Below are positions 34,190 to 46,439 of a stretch of DNA of 64,000 bases, piece after piece (the stretch's first letter is position 1; each line of letters starts with the position of its first letter). Position numbers and translations under genes: made by a program. The stretch lies in NCBI GenBank assembly GCA_029237695.1, contig CM055265.1, positions 118,621,078 through 118,685,077 on the forward strand, read 5' to 3'. Below the pieces are notes generated by a model. That model saw only the letters and a list, made by a program, of their open reading frames with translations, was not told where the DNA came from and did no database searches. The stretch comes from Conchocele bisecta. Taxonomy: Eukaryota; Mollusca; Bivalvia; Lucinida; Thyasiridae.

Positions 34190-34700
34190 ATTCATTTCTG
34201 AAAACATCAATCATTAACATGTACTATATTCAAATATCACAGATTTAGCAAAACAACTAGTCAGGACAGCAAAAACAAAAACACGCTGTGGCCGCTAAAA
34301 CTAGCTGTGACAGCAAAAATACGGGTTATATATAACAGCACAAACAATAAATGAAGACATACATATATTTACTTCCGTGTTGTAAATAAGCGAGCAACGT
34401 ATTACAAATATACTATATTTATTCTAATAATAGTCCCCCTCTTATAGTTTCAGTCAAATTCTTTTTTTTTCACAAAGTAGTCATATCAAAATTCAAATTT
34501 CTGTGTTTTTATGCAGTTATACATTGTAATGTCAAAACAAATTCAGAAAAAGGCATAGTCAGAATAATTACGGTATATAGTTGCAGAACTAGTGTTAATG
34601 GTAAATTTGTCATCAATGCGGCCCAGGTGCGATCCTTGTCCGGGGCAGTATATCAGACGGTATGGTGGTCGGCAGATCGGACAAGTGAATTTTCTCAAAG
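34190..34700. other. No recognisable feature
   Basis: AT-rich spacer with a T-run; nothing coding or repetitive that I can support. Confidence 0.35.
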
Positions 34701-34707
34701 TGCTCTG

Positions 34708-34955
34708 TAACCGATTTCATCAAAATTGCAAAGTGTACTTATCTAGCAAAGTGTACTTTGAGGGAGTAATCATTTATTTTACCCGAAATGCATTATTTCA
34801 TATAGACCTAACGACTGCATATATTTGATGATTAAAAGTATGCAGAATTATTATACTGAATATATTAGATTATCACAGCCAAAATGGCAAACGGGTTCCA
34901 TCCCATTATTTATATTTATTTAATTGTGTTCAACACCCCGTCAACAGCTAGGGTC
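34708..34955. mobile_element. Family 4 left arm fused to SINE-B scrap
   Basis: CTGTAACCGATTTCATCAAA...TTATCACAGCCAAAATGGC is the left half of family 4 up to its centre, then continues directly as CAAACGGGTTCCATCCC and GTCAACAGCTAGGGTCATG of SINE-B. The right arm is absent. Confidence 0.7.
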
Positions 34956-35082
34956 ATGTTAATCCGCTAAAACAAATTTGAATAAAACACCATCAAGTCA
35001 TGGCCCGCAAATGATAAATTTCACTATATGTTCCAAACACATTACTACAGATAAAACATGATTCATTTAAACATTAACCCAT

Positions 35083-35305
35083 TTCAGTCTGAGGATACGA
35101 TAATTTTTGTTGAAAAAATCTCATTATTTTGTTCATTCATCGATAAAGGTATATGTTGTTACCACTCATTTGAACCGTCTCGTTGAGACGGTTCAAATGA
35201 GTGGTAACAACATATACTTTCGAAAGGATATAAAGAAAATAGGGATATTTTTCTCTCAAAAGGTTCATACTACTAAAAGCGTATCCCGTCTGTAATGGGT
35301 TAAGA
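35083..35305. mobile_element. Family 6 element
   Basis: Ends TTAACCCATTTCAGTCTG and GTCTGTAATGGGTTAA; core is a perfect hairpin (35146-35220) with GGTATATGTTGTTACCACTC and TTTGAACCGTCTCG arms. No coding content. Confidence 0.8.
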
Positions 35306-35589
35306 CAATAGGATGGATCCAAACCGTCATAAAGAGACCGGTGTATTCAACATTGGGACGCAACCATACATATATCACAGTTCGTCTCTATATACAGCTA
35401 TATCATGCAGGTGCATGCAATAATTTACTTTTATTTTTAGAATAACAATAGGCAAGAATGAGTTAACAACTGGCAAATGCGAAATTCATGTCATTTCCTT
35501 GTTTTGTTTTATTTTTCTATCCACAAAACTTGTTTTGGCCATGCACAAATGCTGTCCAAGCATGTTGTTTTAGCAGAAATAACTTATTA

Positions 35590-36186
<597 letters not shown>

Positions 36187-36650
36187 TAGAGGTGGACACA
36201 GCCAGCTTGAGAAGCTGCTGAAGTCGGTACAGAATTTGGATACAGAATGTAGACCTAAAAAAATTGCTAAGCATAATTATCTACCTTATTGTTTACCCTA
36301 GTTTCTCGAACAATGAAAGAACTATTTCATCTCAATTAATCGCAATATGTATTAAATTAATAATTAAATGTTCAGCGCTATATTTAGAACTGATTTTATG
36401 CCTTGTTGTCATCAGTTCACGAGACGCAAAGCATATTACCGCCCACACACATGCTCACTTCATGTCACACCACCAATCACATGCTAGTATAGCGATTCAA
36501 AATCATGTTTAGGGGCGGAGCTTCGCGACTGGGCTGGGTAAACAATGAGTATGTTATAGTTCACATATTGAATTTGTAATATAACTATACTATGACTATT
36601 ATATATAGGTATAAAATAATATGACCTGTCCATATTTATGAACAGTATAC
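36187..36650. other. No recognisable gene
   Basis: Contains a dispersed scrap (ATAGTTCACATATTGAATTT near 36556) also seen at the left edge of the window. Otherwise nothing. Confidence 0.35.
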
Positions 36651-36655
36651 TTCAT

Positions 36656-37150
36656 AAATTCAGCCCTGAAATTATAATAACCTGACCTGGTGCCATATTT
36701 AGGCGTGAAAGCATCAACAGTGTATGTTTGTTTGTTTGTTGGGGTTTAACGGCCTATCATTTATCAACAGCTAAGGTCATTTAAGACCGGGTCTATGGGT
36801 TTAGTACTAAATCCCATATATTACCTGTAAAAATAATGGGGAAATCCCAAAATCATAACTGAAATTTTACAATAAAAAATACTATATATTCAGCCCTGAA
36901 ATCATAATAATCCTGATCTGATGCCAGGTCCTCGTCACACCAGAATCACTTGGCCCCTCCCAAAAGCAGTAGGATCAGTAATAATAATATTACTTTTATA
37001 ACGGGCCATAAACCAATTCCAACTCCCAGGTAAGAAAAGAGACAAGATAAAAAACATACATGAGGGCCAAACCAGGCAAATCATGATTCCTATAAGGAGG
37101 AACCCCTACCGTTAATTTACGCCATCACGTTCGTCCAACCAACCACCCAC
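36656..37150 (+). mobile_element. SINE-B copy plus 35-bp scrap
   Basis: 36656-36690 is an isolated body piece (TCAGCCCTGAAATTATAATA). 36720-37150 is a fuller copy with (GTTT)n head, CCTGATCTGATGCCAGGTCC and tail GTTAATTTACGCCATCACG. Confidence 0.8.
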
Positions 37151-37261
37151 TTCGTAATTTTTTACATATCAGTGACTGGCTCAGACTGGTACCGATACCT
37201 TAGTATGCACTGCTAGGGAGATGGGGGAAAATTATTCCTATCTAAACTAAAATGCCCACAG

Positions 37262-37502
37262 TCTTGTATGTGGCTGTGATTGGAGAAATGGGGCTTACAG
37301 GTTTTACGACCAGTGCAAATCCAGATCAGCCTGTGCATCCGCACAGGCTGATCAGGATCTGCACTGTTCACCATTCCATCAATGAAACACAAGTTGTGCT
37401 TCTAACAAACAATATAGATCGTTATCAGGCGATGGGGGTGCGCTATTTGATCAGTACCTACACTGGTCACAAACCCCATAAGCCCCAATTTCACAGCCAC
37501 AT
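37262..37502. mobile_element. Family 2 MITE, complete reference copy
   Basis: 241 bp; TIRs TGTGGCTGTGATTGGAGAAA and the complement of CCCCAATTTCACAGCCACA. Near the left is a 12-bp-arm palindrome CAGCCTGTGCATCCGCACAG. A diverged scrap with TGATCTGGGTCTACACTGGT is at 37560-37670. Confidence 0.85.
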
Positions 37503-37770
37503 CTGATCACCAGCATTCATACAGGATGATAAAAATCCACATTGTTCGTTGAATGCATGATCGATGATTCACTGACCTAATGGCGAACAGTGTAGACACT
37601 GACCAGACTGCGCAACTGTGCAGTCTGATCTGGGTCTACACTGGTCGCGAATGCAACACATCCAATTTCGCTGGATCATCACTCAAATAATGTCAGCGTT
37701 ACACATTACAATAAAGGACAATCACGATTTATCTCACATACGCATCATTTAAAACAGAAACATGAACAAT

Positions 37771-38243
37771 GATGAGTGAGTGAGTGAGTGAATAGGGTTT
37801 AACGTCCGCTTTTCTGACATAGAGGTACAAGCCTCAGGGAGTCTACACGCAGACGGGTCAACGGGGTCGTGTCCCGTATCCACCTGTCCGAGGGGGGTAA
37901 ATCCCAACTTCAGAACTCAATATTTACAATCAAAATATATATTCAGTCCTGAAATTAGAACAACCTGATCTGGTGCCAGGCCCTCGCCACACCAGCATCA
38001 TTTATCCCATCCCCTAAAAGTAATAGGATTAGCGCTAATCTTACTTTATATATGGGGCATAGCCTGACTCAACTCTCACATACAAGAAAGCCAAAAATGT
38101 ACATGAGGGCCAAATCCGGTATAGTGGGTTCCGGAAAGTATGAACCCAATCGTTAAGCCAGTTTAGTCGCCTTTTACGACAAGCAATGGCTACTGCAGCA
38201 CTATTCTCAGGATCAGTTGATCCCGCCCCGGTGCCTGCACGGA
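37771..38243 (+). mobile_element. SINE-A copy
   Basis: 473 bp from GAGTGAGTGAGTGAATAGGG to GGTGCCTGCACGG, matching the other SINE-A copies throughout; flanks show no clear target duplication. Confidence 0.8.
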
Positions 38244-38428
38244 ACATTTTGTACAGACTTTCTAAATGTGCAATAATTTAGTTGTGCTAGTATATTATAA
38301 AAGCAGTAGCGTGAGAAATGCTAGATGTGGCTTTATCTTCGACTTAACATGTTAAACATTCTGAAAAAACACAAAGTTGCTTATGAAAAATTATAAATAT
38401 TTTTTTCTGTTCTTCTCAGATGTACCGG

Positions 38429-38494
38429 TATATGTTGTGACCACCATTTGAACCGTCTCGTTGAGATGGTTCAAATGAGTGGTCACAACATATA
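38429..38494. repeat. Near-perfect hairpin (family 6 core)
   Basis: TATATGTTGTGACCACCATT, TGAACCGTCTCG and complement; third version of the 30742/35146 hairpin, with one extra compensated pair (G/C in place of T/A next to ACCAC). Confidence 0.75.
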
Positions 38495-38580
38495 TTTTAT
38501 TTGAAACATCTAAAAATATATTGAAAAATTCCCATATGCTATAAATGTATTTCGATTGTAATCAGCTAGGCCATAAAAAA

Positions 38581-39352
38581 GTGCTTTGGTTCTCAGACAC
38601 ATGGCTTGCGGAATGTGTTTGTTTTTGGTTTATTGGTGGTTAACGGCCTATCAACAGCTACGGTCCTGGTCGATTGTGATTTTTTAAAGTCGCCAGATAC
38701 ATTTATGTGTTCCATGAAGGTACTGTAACCTCTTTAGACGTGAAAAATCACAAAATTTTCGTCAGACATAATTGGATTTAACACGTTTGCATGATGGTGT
38801 TTTTATTGATCATGTGGCAAATTTACTATAGGAATATATGTTGATATAGGAATGAATGACCTTTTTGTGGAATTTATCGGGGTATAAACTTGGAAAAGTC
38901 GTGGGAATACTGGACGAAGCGATAAAAAATTACAATTTTCGAAAAAAAATCAAATTTTTTTTTTTTTTTCGAAAATTGTAATTTTTTAAGGCCTCGTCCA
39001 GTATTCCTGCAACTTTGCCAAGTTTATATCCCCGATAAATTCAACAGAAAGGCCATTCATTCCTTATAATTCCAGCATTTGAAATAAATTCTAAATTCAT
39101 CAAGAAAATGTGTTTATTTTCGGTTTTCTTAAGAATTTTTTTAACTGCGCCTAACGGTTACGGAAAGTAGTTCGGCGTGGGAGTTTACTGGGATATAAAT
39201 TTTGGACAGAGACTTGCTACGGGCCAATCAAATGTTAGGGAATTGTGTAAATATTTTTGGGCTGGAATTATAGTATATTATTTCTCCATGACGATAAAAT
39301 GCTAGACACACAAGGATTTTTCTGACGAGGCGATATCTGAGAACCAAAGTAC
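38581..39352. mobile_element. Element with CTTTGGTTCTCAGA ends enclosing family 3
   Basis: Outer ends GTGCTTTGGTTCTCAGA and TCTGAGAACCAAAGTAC. Inside are a SINE-B scrap (38622-38665) and a complete family-3 element (38845-39285). Confidence 0.65.
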
Positions 39353-39591
39353 ATATTTGTTAAATACGGAGCCCCGCATGGGACGTACATTTTTTTTGTT
39401 ATTAATTCGTACTTACAAATTAACAATTCATTCCCACGAAATAACAATTCGTTCCCAGGGCTCTGTAGTTAAAACTGCATGAGTATGTACAACTAAATGC
39501 AGAAGAACCACATAAATAATTAATACTGTTAGAAACGGAAAGGCAGACATTTGGAAATAAAACACAACATACCATGATAAAAAAGTCTCTA

Positions 39592-40530
39592 ATATGACGT
39601 GCCTGAAGAAATGGGGCTTATTGCATTTGTTTGTTTGTTTGTTTATTGGTGATTACCAGTCTATCAACAGCTATGGTCATTTAAGGCCAGGCAGACATGT
39701 TTGATCCCATATTTAAGCTGCTGCATTGGGGGAAAAATCCCAAAATCAGAACGGAATATTTACATCAAGAAAAAATACATTCAGCCCTGAAATTAGAATA
39801 ACCTGACCTGGTGCCAGGTCCATACCACACCAAGTCACTTGGCCTCTTCCCATAAAATAGGATTACGAATAATCGTAATACTCACATGAGGGGTATAACA
39901 AGATTCAACTCTCACATACAAAATGCAAAAGACGTATGTGAGGGCCAAACCAGGTCTCCAGGCGGAATTCCATTAAATTACCCATCTAATGCTCCCACCG
40001 ACCACCCACAGTAGATCACAGGTGGAAGACTCCGACGTGTGACACAAAAAAATTTGTGTCACAGATCCGAGTCTTCCACCTGTGCAGTAGACTAGTGCAA
40101 TCAACAATATTGGTGAAACAGGATAATGGATCAGTTTCGCTAAAAATATCAACAGCGTTTATGAAAAAAAGTAGCAAAAACTTAATCTTATCCAGTGGAC
40201 AATACAGGGGGCCGTTTCACTAAACTTTGTACGACTAAAATGTTCGTATGTGCAAATTTAGGATCGTCTGGAAATTTCAATTGATGGATTTACATTTATT
40301 GAGCATAGGCTGCATATGCAGCCTATGCTCAATAAATATAAATCCAAGCATTGTTTACAAGAAAACATTGTTAATGTGAAATTTACCGACTATTATAATG
40401 TTGCACTTACGAACATTTTATTCGTATGAAGTTTACTGAAACGGTCCCCAGTTGTGCAACCTGAGCTGCATCTACCCTGGTCGCAAAATCCATAAGCCCC
40501 ATTTCTCCAGTCACAGCCACATTTTATCAC
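39592..40530. mobile_element. Family 2 element holding three other elements
   Basis: Left end GTGCCTGAAGAAATGGGGCTTATT (39598) and right end ATAAGCCCCATTTCTCCAGT-CACAGCCACAT (40490-40525). In between lie SINE-B (39625-40015), a 70-bp hairpin CACAGGTGGAAGACTCCGAC (40016-40085) and a complete family-1 element (40208-40448). Confidence 0.7.
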
Positions 40531-40916
40531 GGTGTGCCAGACATATTATGTAAACATAACAATTTAAATGTACACTAACAACATCTATTGGCTGGTACGA
40601 GTCACATGGCCTATATGCATTTCAAAGCAAAACTGCTGACCAATCAATTTGATTTATTTAAATTCAAAATATCAGTTTGTTTCTGTATGGTGTAAAAAAT
40701 ACGCATAAATAGGTAGGAGTAAAACGTTCTTTATTTATCTTGAATAATAAATAATTCATCCAAAGCCATAAAAAAAATGTTTTACGTTATCAGGTGAACA
40801 TCTCATAACAAAATAAAATCCATCAATATCTAAAATATAGACATACGTAAATAATTTTCTTATGGTCATTTTTATTCAAATGAATAGCTAAATTGTTCTA
40901 TACACATTAACCAACT
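40531..40916 (-). other. CCDC81 3' UTR and downstream
   Basis: Non-coding sequence after the CCDC81 stop on the minus strand; a poly(A) signal lies at 40735-40730. No repeat recognised. Confidence 0.5.
40730..40735 (-). terminator. Poly(A) signal AATAAA
   Basis: AATAAA on the minus strand about 180 nt after the CCDC81 stop codon; the likely end of the transcript lies 10-30 nt further down. Confidence 0.5.
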
Positions 40917-41181
40917 TTACACCATCAATCTTGATCCAGGAATATATCGCGACTCACTCCAAAGATTGGACTCGCCGCAATTTTTCATAACGCGTTTACA
41001 CTGTGCGCATCTGTTATATTTGTCGCACTGTTCGTGTAGCAATATACCAGGACTCATTGCCCGTAAACGATCTTCTGCAACCTTGTCTTGCTTCAAGTCT
41101 GAAGCGCGAATCCAATCATCCTCCAAGCGCTTTCTGGACAACATTCGCCTCGAGAAACGGTTTGCTCGGTCTTCACGCATT
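40917..41181 (-). CDS. CCDC81: CCDC81, last coding exon
   Basis: 265 nt: one base completing a split Glu codon, 87 codons and TAA. The peptide is basic coiled coil (RRMLSRKRLEDDWIRASDLK) then HEQCDKYNRCAQCKR, NCGESNLWSESRYIPGSRLMV. This closely follows the CCDC81 C-terminus as I know it from human (DQCEKYRRCKQCQRR, GESNLW...PGSRLLV), including the C-x2-C pair. Acceptor TTTACAG at 41188-41182. CCDC81 proteins have N-terminal HU-like domains (off the window here) and a C-terminal coiled coil; a centrosome association has been reported. Confidence 0.85.
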
Positions 41182-41254
41182 CTGTAAATTATCATACGTT
41201 TGTTTGATTACTTGATTTATTGATGGACGGACGGATAGAGTAATTGAAAGGGTC

Positions 41255-41656
41255 TGGGGGTCGTTTCACTAAACTTCTTACGCCTAAAATGTTCGTAAGT
41301 GCACAATTATGATAGTCTGTAAATTTCACATTAACAATGTTTTCTTGTAAACAATTGCTAGATTTACATTTATTGAGCATAGGCTGCATATGCAGCCTGT
41401 GCTCAATAAATGTAAATCCATCAATTGATATTTCCAGACGATCCTAAATTTGCACTTACGAACATTTTAGTTGTAAGAAGTTTAGTGAAATTATTATACT
41501 GAATGTATTACATTATCACAGCCATAATGGCTGTGATAATGTAATAAATTCAGTATAATAAAAATTAATAAATTTATCATAAAATTGAAAATTTCTCCCT
41601 CAAAGTATACTTTGCTACTAAAGTATACTTTGCAATGTTGATGAAATAGGCTACAG
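41255..41656. mobile_element. Family 1 fused to family 4 right half
   Basis: 41255-41490 is family 1 (GGGGGTCGTTTCACTAAACT...AGTTTAGTGAAA) lacking its last GGGCCC. It joins directly to 41491-41656, the centre and right arm of family 4 (TTATTATACTGAATGTATTA...GAAATAGGCTACAG). The missing pieces suggest deletion across the junction. Confidence 0.75.
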
Positions 41657-41719
41657 TGCATGTAGTGCTACATGTTCCAAACACCAAAAATCTATTGATT
41701 CAGTTACGCATATTATATG

Positions 41720-41967
41720 TAACTATTAAACTATGAACCGACTAACAACAAACAAAATGTGGGACAGTTTCTATAGCGAATGTCCACCGCAAGCCTCATC
41801 TGACATTAATGGGTCAGTAAGGTCACATATAACTATAAACCGACTAACAACAAACAAAATGTGGGACAGTTTCTATAGTGAATGTCCACCGCAAGCCTCA
41901 ACCGACATTAATGGGTCAGTAAGGTCACATATAACTATTAACAGACTAACAACAAACAAAATGTGTT
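41720..41967 (+). repeat. 102-bp tandem repeat, ~2.4 copies
   Basis: CCGACTAACAACAAACAAAA, TGTGGGACAGTTTCTATAG, GACATTAATGGGTCAGTAAG recur at 41738, 41840 and (partial) 41942. It runs into TTGATGTATACCAAG, which also occurs at 44235 beyond the big array. Confidence 0.75.
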
Positions 41968-42067
41968 GATGTATACCAAGTTTGGAGGTCGTAGGACTTA
42001 TAGTTTTCCGGAAACTGAGCTAAATGCAAAAATTGAAGGCATGTGAAATGTAGGTCAATAAACAATG

Positions 42068-44402
42068 ACAAGAGCTCCGCGGAGCAAAATGTCCCGCCTT
42101 GCGCAGTTTGATAGTATATATGGAGCTTGTAATAACCTTGGGGTTAGTGATCAACATGGGCTTTCTGTAGAATGATGCGGGATGTTGTTACAAAGGCATG
42201 TATGGAATATTAAAGCATAAACCGAGCGTTAATTTGTAAGTCAGTGACCTTGACCTTTGGGGTTAGCGGGCACCATGGGCTTTCTGTAGAATGATGCGGG
42301 ATGTTGTTACAAATGCATATATGGAATATTAAAGCATAAACTGAGCTTGACTTTTCCAAACATGAAATTTTCTAATTCAGTGACCTTGACCTTTGAGGTT
42401 AGCGGGCACATGGGCTTTCTGTAGAATGATGCGGGATGTTGTTACAAATGCATATATGGCATATTAAAACATAAACTGAGCGTTAACTTTTCCAAACACG
42501 GAAATTTCTAAGTCAGCGACCTTGACCTTTGGGGTTTGCGGGCACAATGGGGCTTTCTGTAGAATGATTGCGGGAAGTTGTTACAAAAGCATGTATGGAA
42601 TATTAAAGCATAAACTGAGCGTTAACTTTTGCAAACACGCAAATTTCTAATTCAGTGACCTTGACCTTTGGGGTTAGCAGCCACCATGGGATTTCTGTAG
42701 AATGATGCGGGACGTTGTTACAAATGCATGTATGGAATATTAAAGCATAAACTGAGCGTTAACTTTTCCAAACACGGAAATTTCTAAGTCAGTGACTTTG
42801 ACCTTTGCGGTTTGCGACCATGGGCTTTCTGTAGAATGATGCGGGATGTTGTTACAAATGCATGTATGGAATATTAAAGCATACATTAAATGAGCGTTTA
42901 ACTTTCCAAACACGGAAATTTCTAAGTCAGCGAAACACCTTGACCATTTTGGGGTTTGCGGCACCATAGGGCTTTCTGTAGAATGATGCAGGATGTTGTT
43001 ACAAAATGCATGTATGGAATATTAAAGCATATTTCTGAGCGTTAACTGTTTTCCAAACATGGAAATTTCTAAGTCAGTGACCTTGACCTTTGGGTTAGCG
43101 GGCACATGGGCTTTCTGTAGAATGATGCGGGATGTTGTTACAAATGCATGTATGGAATATTCAAAGCATAAACTGAGCATTAACTTTTCTCCAAACACGG
43201 AAATTCTAAGTCCGTGACCTTGACCTTTGGCGTTAGCGGGCATCATGGGCTTTCTGTAGAATGATGTGGGATGTTGTTACAAATGCATGTATGGAAACAT
43301 TAAACTTAAAGCACTAAACAAAGAGCGTTACTTACTCGAAACGAATATTAAAGCATAAACTGAGCGTTAACTTTTCCAAACACGGAAATTCTAAGTCAGT
43401 GACCTGACCTTTGCGTTAGCGGGCATAAACATGGGTTTCTGTAGAATGATGCGGGATGTTATTGTCACAAATGCATGGTGGAATAATTAAAGCATAAACT
43501 GAGCGAACTAACTTTTCCAAACACGGTAATTTCTAAGTCAGCGACCTTGACCTTTGGGGTTGGGTTTGCGGGCACCATGGGCTTTCTGTAGAATGATGCG
43601 GGATGTTGTTACAAATGCATGTATGGAATATTAAAGCAATAAACTGAGCGTTAACTTTTCCAAACACGGAAATTTGTAAGTCAGTGACCTTGACCATTTG
43701 GGTTAGCGGGCCGGCAATTTTTTTCATGGGCTTTCTGTAGAATGATGCGGGATGTTGTTACAAATGTATGTATGGAATATTAAAGCATAAACTGAGCATT
43801 ATCGTTTGCAAACACAGAAATTTGTAAGTCAGTGACCTTGACCTTTGGGGTTAGCGGGCAACATGGGCTTTCTGTAGAATGATGCGGGATGTTGTTACAA
43901 ATGTATGTATGGAATATTAAAGCATAAACTGAGCATTATCGTTTGCAAACACAGAAATTTGTAAGTCAGCGACCTTGACCTTTGGGATTAGCGGGCACCA
44001 TGGGCTTTCTGGAGAATGATGCGGGATGTTGTTACAAATGCATGTATGGAATATTAAAGCATTCCATTGAGGGAAACAGAAGTTACAATGAATTAACCTG
44101 AGCGTTAATGTTTTTAGAAACGGAGCTAAACGCTAAACGCAAAACTTAACGTTGAATGCATGTGAAAAGTAGGTCAATCAACCATGAAAACTAGGTCAAG
44201 GTCACATGGGCTCCCTCTGTGTGAGATGGTTACACCACAGTGTTGATGTATACCAAGTATGGAGGTCGTAGGTGTTATAGTTTTCTGGAAACTGACCTAA
44301 ACGCAAAAACTTAACGTGAAATGTTGATGCCGCCGCCGACGACGCCAACGACGACGACGGAAAAGCTATACCTATGTCCCGCTTCTGCTAAAGCAGGTGG
44401 GA
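42068..44402 (+). mobile_element. Large pearl-like array, ~14 units of ~138 bp
   Basis: Head ACAAGAGCTCCGCGGAGC, AAATGTCCCGCC; core units share GGGCTTTCTGTAGAATGATG, CGGGATGTTGTTACAAATGC, ATGTATGGAATATTAAAGCA, TTTTCCAAACACGGAAATTT and GTGACCTTGACCTTTGGGGT. The anchor GGGCTTT recurs at 119-186 bp, mostly 134-149. The tail has GACGACG repeats (44330-44360) and the hairpin GTCCCGCTTCTGCTAAAGCA-GGTGGGAC. Small insertions (AAAC, ATT, CG) litter units 8-12, perhaps sequencing noise. Confidence 0.8.
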
Positions 44403-44561
44403 CAAGTGTGAGATGGTTACATCACAGTGTTGATGTATACCAAAGCATTCCATCATGAAACAGAAGTTGTAATAAATTAAACCGAGCGTTAAGTTTTCCA
44501 AACCCGGAAATTTCTAAGTCAGTGACCTTGACATTTGGGGTTAGCGGGCACCATGGGCTTT
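44403..44561 (+). repeat. Solitary unit of the 138-bp array
   Basis: Begins TGTGAGATGGTTACATCACA and ends GGGCACCATGGGCTTTCTGT, the core unit of the preceding array, directly against the CCDC81 exon's splice donor. Confidence 0.7.
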
Positions 44562-44571
44562 CTGTACTCAC

Positions 44572-44792
44572 TCTCGTTTAGTTCTATCCAACACTTGCTC
44601 CTCCTCGTTCTGTTCAGCCAATCGTTTGAGAATCGCCTCTCGTTTCCTCTGAGCCACCAGGTCCTGTTGTTCGTGAAACATGTCGTACGCGCGACGACGA
44701 CGTTCCGACATTTTTTCATTTGTCATATCGTTCTTCCCGAAGACTTCCGTGTCCGATTCGCGGGCTGGAACTTGTAGAGGCTTAAACCTCAG
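44572..44792 (-). CDS. CCDC81: CCDC81, penultimate exon
   Basis: 221 nt, 73 codons plus two bases of the next. The peptide starts LRFKPLQVPARESDTEVFGKN (human counterpart SRLPPFEPDSSEPIFGKN), then a charged coiled coil with AQRKREAILKRLAEQNEE and DRTKRE (human HKRKAILHQLVDQ, QRTQRE). Acceptor TTTTACAG before 44792, donor GA|GTGAGT at 44571. Phase 0 in, phase 2 out, agreeing with both neighbours. Confidence 0.85.
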
Positions 44793-44829
44793 CTGTAAAA
44801 TATATTTTGATTGATTAGGATTTTACATT

Positions 44830-45265
44830 CATATAATTCCAGCACAAAAATATTTACACAATTCCCTAACATTTGATTGGCCTGTAGCAAGTCTCTGTCC
44901 AAAATTTATATCCCAGTAAACTTCCATATGCTGAACTACTTTCCGTAACCGTGAGGCGCAGTTAAAATAATTCTTAAGAATTCTTAAAAAAATTTCTTGA
45001 TGAATTTATTTCAAATGCTGGAATTATAAGGAATGAATGGCCTTTTCTTTGAATTTATCGGGGATATAAACTTGGAAAAGTTGCGGGAATACTGGACGAG
45101 GACTTAAAAAATTACAATTTTCGGGAAAAAAAATAAAATAATAAAAATAAATAATTTTTTTTCGAAAAGTGTAATTTTTTATCGCTTCGTCCAGTATTCC
45201 CGCGACTTTTCCAAGTTTATACCCCGATAAATTCCACAAAAAGGCCATTCATTTCTATATCAACA
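44830..45265. mobile_element. Family 3 element, complete
   Basis: ATAATTCCAGCACAAAAATA...GGCCTGTAGCAAGTCTCTGT...GGAATGAATGGCC...TTTTTCGAAAAGTGTAATTT...AAGGCCATTCATTTCTATA; reverse orientation relative to 27197-27637. Confidence 0.85.
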
Positions 45266-45479
45266 GCAAAGTCATATGAGCCAGTCCATGACATTTCGAA
45301 CCATGTGGCAAACGTTACATCATGGAGTAGCAGAGCTCCAGATAAGGAATTAGTAATTGAGTATTGTCACTCTATCATTTCTGAAGCAATTGGGTATTTC
45401 AAAATTTTAATTGGATAAAATAAAATCACACTACTGTTTACACATTAGCAGAAAGCAATTATTGAATAGTTTGCTTCGA

Positions 45480-45690
45480 AATGAAAACATATCTTCGCAT
45501 TTCATTAGAATTGTCTCCTTGGAAAATAATAAAAGTATATTTGTGGTCTGTTTATTGTTTTATGCAGCATGATGAAGGTACCATAACATTTTTATTGCTT
45601 CTTGATACTCGCTACTTCTGATTTCAATTGGGTTTTTGGCAATTTTAATTGGGTATTTAAGCCAATACGCAGCTTATCTGGAGCATGGAG
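45480..45690 (+). repeat. Dispersed repeat, paralogue of 51770-52000
   Basis: Shares ATTTGTGGTCTGTTTATTGT, TGATACTCGCTACTTCTGAT, TTCAATTGGGTTTTTGGCAA and ATACGCAGCTTATCTG with 51770-52000 in the same orientation. No terminal structure seen. Confidence 0.7.
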
Positions 45691-45999
45691 TAAACGCGCG
45701 ATAAAGTTATGTGCCAGTGCAGGTAACAAATTAATTAGGCTTATGACAAATGGTACAACGAGCAACCACTGTGGAGTATGATGTGCACAAAACACAGTAT
45801 CTCAGAATTTGTTCAATTTAGTATAATAAATATATGAGATTATATACGAGAACTTAGCCTACACTAACTGTACACAACGTCTGCTTTCTCGACATCAGTA
45901 ACCATCAACTGATGTCGCCAATGTTTAATTGACGCCGTTGTCATGTTGGTATCATTTTATACAAACAATTTGAGGTGTTTATAATTGATTTAGCCCTGG

Positions 46000-46223
46000 G
46001 GCCCGATTCACTAAACTTATATGACTAAAATGTTCGTAAGTGCAAAATTATGATAGTCTGTAAATTTCACATTAACAATTATTGGATTTACATTTATTGA
46101 GCATAGGCTGCATATGCAGCCTTGCTCAATAAATGTAAATCCATCAATCGAAATTTCCAGACGATCCTAAATTTGCACTAATGAACATTTTAGTCGTAAG
46201 AAGTTTAGTGAAATGGGCCCCTG
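46000..46223. mobile_element. Family 1 MITE copy
   Basis: Ends GGGGCCCGATTCACTAAACT and AGTTTAGTGAAATGGGCCCC; centre GAGCATAGGCTGCATATGC with a small deletion in the right half. Confidence 0.85.
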
Positions 46224-46439
46224 AACGTTAAATATCATTATAATCACAATAGAATTTTGATTATGGAATAATAAATAAGTGAAACTGTCGTGTTTATTCC
46301 ACATTGTTCATTTTTCCACTGGCTCATATGCAGACGGGAATATACCTGTATGAGTTGAGCACTGTACAACCATCACTAACATGTAAATAAAAACTTTCAG
46401 CACAGTAGGACAGTCCTGATCTGGTGCCAGACACCCTTA

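Larger units (their letters stand above)
41182..44571 (-). other. CCDC81 intron with repeat elements
   Basis: Intron between the last two exons (phase 2). It holds a family-1 and a family-4 copy, a 102-bp tandem repeat and a large pearl-like array whose last partial copy ends about 10 bp from the splice donor at 44571. Confidence 0.75.

Noticed and set aside
44519..44777. Minus- and plus-strand frames of 66 and 80 codons over the CCDC81 exon
   Set aside because: Wrong frames; the spliced frame (LRFKPLQ...) matches CCDC81 and fits the neighbouring exon phases.
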